In this document: piece after piece, positions 8,112 to 15,333 of the stretch | How the letters are laid out: every line of letters starts with the position of its first letter | Position numbering within the stretch: the stretch's first letter is position 1 | From: an uncultured Eubacteriales bacterium | GTDB lineage: Bacteria; Bacillota; Clostridia; Oscillospirales; Oscillospiraceae | Reading direction: 5' to 3' | Assembly: GCA_900543625.1 (NCBI GenBank) | Contig: UQSF01000018.1 | Span: forward strand, 1 to 41,962 | DNA: 41,962 bases | Made by a program: the position numbers and the translations under genes | The notes under the pieces: model-generated | Seen by the model: only the letters and a program-made list of their open reading frames with translations | Databases searched by the model: none | What the model was told of the DNA's origin: nothing

Positions 8112-9713
8112 TCAGATAAAGTTTGCCATACCGATAAGTGCATCTTTCTGGCCGCGTTTTTCATCAAAGAATTGCCGATACTCCGCGATCTCCGCCATGG
8201 TCGTATCCAGATTGGTCAGTGCCTGCTCCACGCGCAGCGGGTAGGCCTTGATCGCCTGAAGCACCCGAAACACCAGCGCGACCAGCGCCACGGCCGTCAC
8301 CGCCAGCGAATAGAGCGACACAAACGCCAGCCCCGCCGACAGGATCAGCAGCAGTGCGAGGGCAATGTTGGGCGTGTTGATGAACATATTGTGGAACTTG
8401 TTGGTCTCAAAATGCTTGCGCATATTATCAGCCATCTCTGCGTGGTCGCTGCCGTTGCTCACGCCGCTCCACGTGTCGATGGCCAGCTCGTAGTTCACGG
8501 GCTTGTTTTGCTGCAGCGCGATGTCCCAGCGGCCGAGCGCCTCAATAAACCACTCCTTGGTATTGTGGAAGCCGAAGCTGCGCACCTGCGCATCGGTGGT
8601 CTCGTCGTCGTCAAAGAGCGCCCAGCGCATCATCTGCTTGCCGATGTTAAACGAGGCGCTCTGCAGATCCTGCAGCTGTTCATACTGCGCCTCCGCCTTG
8701 CCAAGGTCGCCCTGATTGTCCACAATGAACTGATAATATGCCTGCTGGTTTTTCAGGCTCAGCTCTTCCGCGTCGTAGCGGGAGATGAGGTTCATGAGGA
8801 CCGCATCCACGCGTGCCTTGTAGTTATCGTCGTTTTGCTCGTCGGCCTCCACGTCGAGCGCGCGAACCATGGCCACGAGCGCGTCAAACTTAGAGACGTC
8901 CTCGAAGCTGCTGCGCACCTGCTCGTGATTGACGCAAAACTGCGCGATCGATTCGTAGCTAAACTGTGCGGGCGCGCGGAGGTTTTGAATATACACCACA
9001 TAGGACTCCACAAGCGCGTTGCAGGCCTCGGCATCGCTGTTGAGCTCCTGCATCCACGTGTTGATGAGGTCGAGCACCTCGCTCTCCAGCTCCTTGTCGC
9101 GGCCGAAGATGCCGTTCAGGAAAGCCTGCAGCAAGACCGACGTTTCCTGCTGGAGCATCTTGGGATCCAAGATGCGGATGTACTCGCAAAACCACTTTTT
9201 TGCCGCATCCATGCGCTCAAAGCGCAGGTTCATCAGGCAGAAAAAGAGCGTGGTCTTGATCGCATCGCGCCGCACGGATTCGGACATGGCATTGCGCGCG
9301 ACCTCGGGATAATCGTTCACCCACGCGGTGATGGCGATCAGCGCGTAGGACAGCCAGTAGCGCGAGCTGGAGAGCCACATCTCCTCGCTGAGCTCCTGGA
9401 TCGTGCTGTTGCGCACGAGATTGATGTCAAAGTCACGAACGACGCCCATCACGGTCTTGCGGATGGCCTCATGGTTGGAAAACTGCTCCTTGAGGATCTG
9501 CTCGATGCGGATGATGTTCTCGTGGGCAAGCTGCGTCTCCTCGCCGGCCATCATGTCGGCGCGAAACTTCTCGATGCCCTCATAGATTTGGGTGGCAGCG
9601 TTGTTGACGTTGACGCTGGATTGGTAGACACTGCTGATGGGCGAGCTGACCCGCTCATGGAACGAATTGACCGAATCGTTCAATCGGCGAAGTGCATGAT
9701 TTGCTCCGGACAT
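8112..9713 (-). CDS. Coiled-coil membrane protein, paralogue B
   Basis: This 533-residue protein shares the core signature of paralogues A and C: YWLSYALIAITAWVNDYPEV, then FFCLMNLRFERMDAAKKWF. The N-terminal 80 residues are helical and the C-terminal part carries two adjacent hydrophobic segments (IALALLLILSAGLAFVSLY and LAVTAVALVALVFRVL) followed by a charged helix, so both ends probably face the same side. No function is known to me. I prefer the start at 9713, with AGGGGGAT upstream; a second ATG at 9731 overlaps the stop of paralogue A as ATGA but lacks a good site. A and B are adjacent, suggesting tandem duplication. Confidence 0.8.
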   Translation of the reverse strand: MSGANHALRRLNDSVNSFHERVSSPISSVYQSSVNVNNAATQIYEGIEKFRADMMAGEETQLAHENIIRIEQILKEQFSNHEAIRKTVMGVVRDFDINLVRNSTIQELSEEMWLSSSRYWLSYALIAITAWVNDYPEVARNAMSESVRRDAIKTTLFFCLMNLRFERMDAAKKWFCEYIRILDPKMLQQETSVLLQAFLNGIFGRDKELESEVLDLINTWMQELNSDAEACNALVESYVVYIQNLRAPAQFSYESIAQFCVNHEQVRSSFEDVSKFDALVAMVRALDVEADEQNDDNYKARVDAVLMNLISRYDAEELSLKNQQAYYQFIVDNQGDLGKAEAQYEQLQDLQSASFNIGKQMMRWALFDDDETTDAQVRSFGFHNTKEWFIEALGRWDIALQQNKPVNYELAIDTWSGVSNGSDHAEMADNMRKHFETNKFHNMFINTPNIALALLLILSAGLAFVSLYSLAVTAVALVALVFRVLQAIKAYPLRVEQALTNLDTTMAEIAEYRQFFDEKRGQKDALIGMANFI

Positions 9714-9727
9714 AACGGATCCCCCTG

Positions 9728-11449
9728 TCATTCAAATAAGGAAAAAGCCTCTGCGACCTCGGCGGCATGTGCATCCGCCTCGTGGAACAGATCTCTCCAG
9801 ATCGCCAGCTCTTCCAACGCCTGCTGCAGCTTGCGCAGGCCCAACCGTTTTCGCTCCTCCAATATCTTACCGACCTCAACAAGGCGGCGCCAGAGGACGA
9901 ACCCGCCAACGATCGCGCCGAGCACGCCGATGGTCAGCGTCACCGGGCTGAACCGGAACGCGGTGATGCTCAGGAGCACCAGACTCGCCAAAACGACCAG
10001 ACCGAAGATCTGAACATAGGTGTCCTGAAATGCGTGCTTGAGCTTGTCCTTGGCATAGTGACCCGCAAGCGCGTCCTCGTGCTTATGAAAATCGTTTTCG
10101 CCGCATTCGAGCGCATATCCGTCCACGGTGATGTGGACAGTGCCCGGCTCCTTGTCACGATACGTCTGCGCGAACTGCGCGAACCCGCGCGCGATCGGCT
10201 CGCGCATCAGGGAGATGGCAAAGCGCTTGATGACCAGATTTGTGATGGTGGGATCGTCCGAAAACGCCCAGTCGACCATCATCTCATCCAGTCCGCGCTT
10301 GCGATCGAGGTTTGCGTACTGCAGCTCATACTGTGCACGCGCCTCGCCCAAGTTGCCCTTTGCCGCGATGACCGCCTCGTTATATTTCTGCCGCTTGATG
10401 ACCTTCCACTCCGCGTCGTCATAGGCATTGATGAGGTTATAGAGCACATCCTCCACGCGCTGCGCCTGCGTTTGCGCATACGGCTCGGTGCGCTGCGCAA
10501 GCTCGGCATAGTGCTGCGCAAAGATCGCGTTGCACTCCGCACGCCCCAGCAGCCAGATCAGCAGCTCATAATCGCTGCACGTCTCTGCGAGCGTGGGCAG
10601 CTCGTGCTCCGTCCGGTGGAGGTAGGTCTGCGCATACTCTCTGGCGCGGGCGGTAAATTTCGCGGAAAAGCCCACGCTCACGGCGTTGATCTTCTCGATA
10701 GAGCTGTGGAAGTTTCCGGACACATACTGCTCAAACTCCGGGTCCGCGCCGAAGAGCCCCGCCAGATATGCCTCCAGCAGATACTGATATTCGGACGTCA
10801 GCGCAGTGATGTCCACCTTGTCCAGATAGTCCAGATACCAGTCCTTCGCCGCATCCAGCCGCTCGAAGCGCAGGTTGATCAGCAGGAAGAAGATATCCGT
10901 CTTGCACACGTCCATAGCGATGCTCTTTCTCACCGCGCGCAGGGCGGCTTCCTTTTCATCGTTTGCCCAGAGCATCACGGCTGCGATGGCATATGCCAGC
11001 CAATAGTCCGTGTTTTGCAGGTAGATCTTTTCGACCTCTTTTCGCAGTGTCTCGTTGGAGATGATCGAGTTATCCAGCCCGATCACGTAACCCAGTGTGA
11101 TACGCCGCAGCTTGTGGAAATACGCAAAGCGCGTGTAATACTCTTCCGTGCACTGTGTGAGGTTTTTTGAGGCGGTGGACAGATTCTTAAAGAGAAAATA
11201 TCGGTGCGAAAGATCCTCGATCGCGCGCTTGACAACGTCGACGCTCTCATCCACGCTTGCCGTGTGCGTCCGCAGCGCGAGCACATCATCCAGCACGTCG
11301 CGTGACATCGTGTCAACGTTATCCGCCACGACCGCGATGTTCTGCACGGCGGTCTCCAGCTCCGCCTGCAGCATCACGTTTTCCGCCTCAAGGCGGGCAA
11401 TCTCGCGCAGCAGCTGTTGTTCTCGCTGATATTCTTCATTGTCTGCCAT
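9728..11449 (-). CDS. Coiled-coil membrane protein, paralogue A
   Basis: The 573-residue protein opens with a classical coiled coil (EEYQREQQLLREIARLEAEN and beyond, to about residue 80). The helical core contains the family signature YWLAYAIAAVMLWANDEKEA and FFLLINLRFERLDAAKDW. A hydrophobic pair near residues 475-520 (IFGLVVLASLVLLSITAF and LTIGVLGAIVGGFVLW) is followed by a short charged coil. It is clearly homologous to paralogues B and C. The ATG at 11449 follows AAAGGAAGTGA with a 4-base spacer. It lies after the 380-residue unknown and just before paralogue B. Confidence 0.8.
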   Translation of the reverse strand: MADNEEYQREQQLLREIARLEAENVMLQAELETAVQNIAVVADNVDTMSRDVLDDVLALRTHTASVDESVDVVKRAIEDLSHRYFLFKNLSTASKNLTQCTEEYYTRFAYFHKLRRITLGYVIGLDNSIISNETLRKEVEKIYLQNTDYWLAYAIAAVMLWANDEKEAALRAVRKSIAMDVCKTDIFFLLINLRFERLDAAKDWYLDYLDKVDITALTSEYQYLLEAYLAGLFGADPEFEQYVSGNFHSSIEKINAVSVGFSAKFTARAREYAQTYLHRTEHELPTLAETCSDYELLIWLLGRAECNAIFAQHYAELAQRTEPYAQTQAQRVEDVLYNLINAYDDAEWKVIKRQKYNEAVIAAKGNLGEARAQYELQYANLDRKRGLDEMMVDWAFSDDPTITNLVIKRFAISLMREPIARGFAQFAQTYRDKEPGTVHITVDGYALECGENDFHKHEDALAGHYAKDKLKHAFQDTYVQIFGLVVLASLVLLSITAFRFSPVTLTIGVLGAIVGGFVLWRRLVEVGKILEERKRLGLRKLQQALEELAIWRDLFHEADAHAAEVAEAFSLFE

Positions 11450-11500
11450 GCCGTCACTTCCTTTCTTTGTAGAATCATGCGGTGTAAAAGCTTGCCGCCG

Positions 11501-12643
11501 TCAAAGTCTGCTCAGCTCAGCATAGCAGCGCCGCCAAGCGGGCGGGACCGCCTGCAGCATCTGCGTGAAGTACGCCTCATAGGCCTGCTTGTCGACCGCC
11601 CCGGTCTGCAGGTACGTCCGGCGCACACCATCCAGCCGCGCATAAAGCGCTTGAAAATCCTCCGTCGTTTGTGCTGGACCGTCTTCCCCGGCTGTGGACA
11701 GGCGCGCATCCGCCGCGAGCGTGGAAAAGTCCTCCTCGCTGCAGGCGATGCGCCGCAGGACCTCACCCGTTTTCAGGTCTGCAAGCAGCCAAAACTGCGG
11801 GCGCGGGAGCATCCCGCTGTCAAGGTCCGCCTTTTGATACAGGTGCACGAAATACGCCAGGAAAACGCCGCCCGCCGTTGCGCGCAGGACGGGGTTGGAG
11901 AGACCGTGCGGCGTTTTTCGCCCCTGCATCGCAGCGCGCGACGCGAGCTTGCGCGCATCCAGTGCGGGGACAAACGCACCGTCCGTCGGTGCGCGCTCCG
12001 GCAGCTCGCCCTCCATGGCCAGATAACGCAGTGCAGCCAGGGCCTGCGTGCGCGTCTGCTCGGGCAGAGGGGCGCCCTGCGTCAGGCGCTTGCTATCCAC
12101 CAGCCAGTTGAGATCCTCCGTCTTGACCGCGCGGGCGATCTCATCCCGGCGCAGACCGCGGATGTAGGCATAAAAATCCGTGCCGGGCGTTTGCGTGAGC
12201 AGGCGCACCGCGCGCACGATCCGCGGGTGAAACCCCGCCTCATGCAGCGCTTGCACTGTGCCGTCGAACGCAAGCTCCTTTTGCAGCAGCGCCGTGATCT
12301 TCTGCTCCAGATCGGGCAGTGCCTCGGCCTCCTGCCGCAGACGGTCCGCCCAGCGAATGCCCAGTTCGTCGCAGCGCTCGCCGCACAGATGCTGCATCCG
12401 CGCCTCCGCCGCCGTCTGCTGCTGCAGCAGGGCACGGTTTTTGGCGAGCACCAGTTCCAGCGCCGTCTGCTCGTCGATCTGCTCATACTGCCCATAGAGC
12501 GGGCTTTCCTCATCCAGATAGGCCATCAGCGCCGCAGTGCGCACCCAGCGGCACGCCCCAAAGGAATAAGTATAGTGCTTTCTGCCCTCGGCACGAATCA
12601 CGTCGCCGCGGCGAATAGGATCGGTGAGTTGATAAAATGTCAT
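11501..12643 (-). CDS. Hypothetical protein, 380 residues
   Basis: No family is recognised. The sequence is soluble and helical in its middle. The N-terminal 40 residues (IRRGDVIRAEGRKHYTYSF) look like a small beta domain, and a short hydrophobic patch (GGVFLAYFVHLYQKADL) lies near residue 270. The start overlaps the stop of the 896-residue multidomain protein as ATGA and GGAGGTG sits 8 bases upstream, so the two are made in a fixed ratio. A role as chaperone, adaptor or immunity partner of that protein is possible, but nothing in the sequence shows it. Confidence 0.75.
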   Translation of the reverse strand: MTFYQLTDPIRRGDVIRAEGRKHYTYSFGACRWVRTAALMAYLDEESPLYGQYEQIDEQTALELVLAKNRALLQQQTAAEARMQHLCGERCDELGIRWADRLRQEAEALPDLEQKITALLQKELAFDGTVQALHEAGFHPRIVRAVRLLTQTPGTDFYAYIRGLRRDEIARAVKTEDLNWLVDSKRLTQGAPLPEQTRTQALAALRYLAMEGELPERAPTDGAFVPALDARKLASRAAMQGRKTPHGLSNPVLRATAGGVFLAYFVHLYQKADLDSGMLPRPQFWLLADLKTGEVLRRIACSEEDFSTLAADARLSTAGEDGPAQTTEDFQALYARLDGVRRTYLQTGAVDKQAYEAYFTQMLQAVPPAWRRCYAELSRL

Positions 12644-15330
12644 GATTTACGCACCTCCGAAATGCGCGCCGGCATTTGCAGTGAACGGCTGAGCGCGAAC
12701 ATACGGTTTTGAAGTTCGATGGCCTCCATGCTGTCCTTGGGCAGCTTGCCATACTGCTTATAAAGATCGTGCATCTCGCCGGATTTCAACGCAAAGCTCT
12801 CTTGCGTGTGAAACTGCACCTCAAGCGGTTGACCGTCCGGCGAGAGCATCCGCACATTGATCCCCTTGTAGGGAAGGTTTGGATCCGTCCATGTGTTTTT
12901 CACCGCGCGGATCGTGTAGCCCTGCTGCTCATACGCGGACAAGCTGGCGTTCGTGCCGTCCGCAAGCTGCTCCGGGGAAAAGACATGGGTATAGCGCAGG
13001 ATGTCGCTCACACGGTCGATGTCCACCGGATCATCCACCGAGTGGAGCTTTGCCTCCAGCGACTCCGGCAGCTTGACGCGAGCATCGAGCCCCACCGTCT
13101 CTCCGCCGTTGGCAGCACCGACGGCGACGACGTCGCGCGTGATCTCAGGCTCAACCTCCATTGCGCGGTAGTAGACTGCGCGCTCCGAATCGCTCATACG
13201 CGCAAGCGCCTGCGTCTCGGGCACGACACGCTCCGCGCGCAGCCCCTCAAAAATCGGGCTGTGCGCTTGCAGCTCCGCCATCTCCGCCGCGACCTGCGGC
13301 GGGACATCCGTCTCCGCTGTCAGATCCGGCGGGACGCCCGCGTCCGGCAGCACATCCGCCGCGTCACTATGCACCTCGTTCGGAATGTCTGCGCCGGGCA
13401 TCGGCGCCGGCGCCGGCAGATCCTTGCGGCTGACGACCACGCAGGTGGGATCGTCCAAATGCAAATGGTCGCTGCCGTAACACATCGTCTGATAGGTAGC
13501 GGCGTCCACATAGTCCACGCCGCCGCCGGAATCGATCACCCGAAAGCCGGTGACAGCGCCATGCTCATCACGCACCGCATCCGTTACGGTGATCCAATGG
13601 TCCGTAGCCTTGCTGACATCGGGCGTGCCCATCATGCCGGCAGTGCTCTCGCCCCAGAGCGTATCGGCATCCACCGCGACGTGGACAGTGCTGCCCGCGT
13701 CCAGCCTCTGCGCGACCTCGTCCATGGACAACACTTGGTCGTAGTCAAACGTCTCAATATTGAGCCGGTTGCCGCTGAGGTCGTTGATGCGCTCATAGAG
13801 CTGTACGAATTCTCCGGTCGATGTGCCGCCGCTGTCTGCGGGGCTGCCCGGAACGATGTCACACAGGCCGCTTTGAACAGCCTCGGTCAGCACGTCATTT
13901 TCCGTGAAGCGCATCTCGCCCAACACGCGATTTGCACCGTTGGCGATCGTGGTCGGACCACAGGTGCCGGTGAAGCCAAATTCGTTGTTGCCCTGAGAAT
14001 AGAAGCCGGTTATCACGTCCTGCGGATCGAGCGGCTCTTCCACCTCCGGCATTTCCTCCGGAGCGGGCACATCCGCATACTCCTGCACCGGTGTCGACGG
14101 TAGCTGCGTCGTTTCCGTCACCGCGTCGATGCGCGCGTCATACGGTGTCACCGCGATGGGCATATCCGGGTTTTTCAGATACGCAGCGTGCAGGCGCTGC
14201 CACTCCGGATCCTGGCTGTACTGCGGATAATCCATTGATCCGTAGTTGTGCTCTGCCATGTACAGCTCCAGCTGCGTCTCGGCGCTTGGCGGGATATCCT
14301 GCTCGAGCAGCAGCTCATTGTTGATCCGCTGCCACTCCGGATCCTGACAATATTCGCTGAAGTCCGACCGGCTGTAGTTGTGCGCAGCCAAGTATTCGCC
14401 CATACGCTCCAGCGGGGTTCGGCTGTCGTTGAAGCCGCCGCCGTTATCCGGCGGATTCGGTCCGTTGCCGCCGGTGCCGCTGTTACCGGGCGGGTTCGGT
14501 CCATTGCCGCCGAGCTCACAAACTGCGGCGGTCTCGCCGTCATCGACATCCTGCGGCTGCACGACGTCCTCATTTTCCGCGATGGCATCCAGCCCCTCCG
14601 GCGGAAGCTGCTCATCTGCCATGGGTTCTATCGGTTCTGTAAACACAGGCTCGACCGGCACGATCTCCGGAACATCCGGCTGCGGCGGCTGCGCTTCATC
14701 CGGCAGGTTGGACTCTGTCTCCGGCGTTTCGTTCAGCTCCTCGGGCAGCGTCTGCGTATCCTGCTCCTGTTCCACGATTTCGTTGAGGAATTCCTCTTGC
14801 CCGGGGAGCAGGTCCGCGTCCTCCGTATCCAGCGCGCCCCCCTCTGTCAGGTCGGCCAGCAGCACATCCGGACCGCTGGTGTCATCCGATACCAGCGTCT
14901 CGATGTCCTCGAGCGGGGCGTCATCCGTCTCCAGCGTCTCGATGTCCTCAAGCGACGCGTCATCCGTCTCCGGCGTCTCGATGTCTTCGAGCGGCGCGTC
15001 GTCCGTCTCCAACGTCTCGATGTCCTCAAACGGCGCGTCATCCGTCTCCGGCGTCTCGATGTCTTCGAGCGGCGCGTCATCCGTCTCCGGCGCCTCGATG
15101 TCCTCAAACGGCGCGTCGTCCATCATTGCAGAGATATCCTCGGTCTCCAAGGTGCCGGTCTCGGCAGAAAAATCATCTGTTTCCGACGGAATGTCCTCGA
15201 TCACGGGTGCATCGTCCATCCACGAGGAGACACTGTCCAGCCCTCCGTCGCCTGAATCGAAAAAATCGCAGCTCACATCATCCGGTTCGTCAAAGGACGT
15301 ATCCAGATCGGAATCGTAGTTCTCGTCCAT
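12640..15330 (-). CDS. Acidic-repeat protein with C39-like peptidase and RelA/SpoT-like C-terminal domain
   Basis: The 896-residue protein is modular. Residues 1-150 are very acidic and contain six 13-residue repeats (71-148, DDAPLEDIETPET type). A Pro/Gly-rich linker follows. Residues 310-386 hold two copies of a 33-residue unit centred on HNYxxxDYxxYxQDPEWQR. Residues about 440-635 match a papain-fold C39-like peptidase with C457 (GTCGPTT), H578 (ATDHWI) and D600 (RVIDSGGG). Residues about 760-860 resemble a RelA/SpoT-like nucleotidyltransferase or toxin domain found in phage and polymorphic-toxin proteins: DILRYT (D776), KNTW, YKGINV, LEVQFHT (E837), H854. No signal peptide or membrane helix is seen. 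I infer a candidate effector; the C-terminal assignment is tentative. Confidence 0.75.
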   Translation of the reverse strand: MDENYDSDLDTSFDEPDDVSCDFFDSGDGGLDSVSSWMDDAPVIEDIPSETDDFSAETGTLETEDISAMMDDAPFEDIEAPETDDAPLEDIETPETDDAPFEDIETLETDDAPLEDIETPETDDASLEDIETLETDDAPLEDIETLVSDDTSGPDVLLADLTEGGALDTEDADLLPGQEEFLNEIVEQEQDTQTLPEELNETPETESNLPDEAQPPQPDVPEIVPVEPVFTEPIEPMADEQLPPEGLDAIAENEDVVQPQDVDDGETAAVCELGGNGPNPPGNSGTGGNGPNPPDNGGGFNDSRTPLERMGEYLAAHNYSRSDFSEYCQDPEWQRINNELLLEQDIPPSAETQLELYMAEHNYGSMDYPQYSQDPEWQRLHAAYLKNPDMPIAVTPYDARIDAVTETTQLPSTPVQEYADVPAPEEMPEVEEPLDPQDVITGFYSQGNNEFGFTGTCGPTTIANGANRVLGEMRFTENDVLTEAVQSGLCDIVPGSPADSGGTSTGEFVQLYERINDLSGNRLNIETFDYDQVLSMDEVAQRLDAGSTVHVAVDADTLWGESTAGMMGTPDVSKATDHWITVTDAVRDEHGAVTGFRVIDSGGGVDYVDAATYQTMCYGSDHLHLDDPTCVVVSRKDLPAPAPMPGADIPNEVHSDAADVLPDAGVPPDLTAETDVPPQVAAEMAELQAHSPIFEGLRAERVVPETQALARMSDSERAVYYRAMEVEPEITRDVVAVGAANGGETVGLDARVKLPESLEAKLHSVDDPVDIDRVSDILRYTHVFSPEQLADGTNASLSAYEQQGYTIRAVKNTWTDPNLPYKGINVRMLSPDGQPLEVQFHTQESFALKSGEMHDLYKQYGKLPKDSMEAIELQNRMFALSRSLQMPARISEVRKS
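14887..15120. repeat. Six 39-bp in-frame tandem repeats
   Basis: Six consecutive 39-bp units encode the 13-residue acidic repeats (residues 71-148) of the multidomain protein. Units vary by A/S, P/L and F/L codons. They are coding, spaced without unique spacers, and so are not a CRISPR array. Confidence 0.9.
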
Positions 15331-15333
15331 AGA

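Noticed and set aside
14887..15120. Regularly spaced 39-bp repeats as a CRISPR array
   Set aside because: The units are in frame, contiguous without spacers and encode acidic 13-residue repeats.
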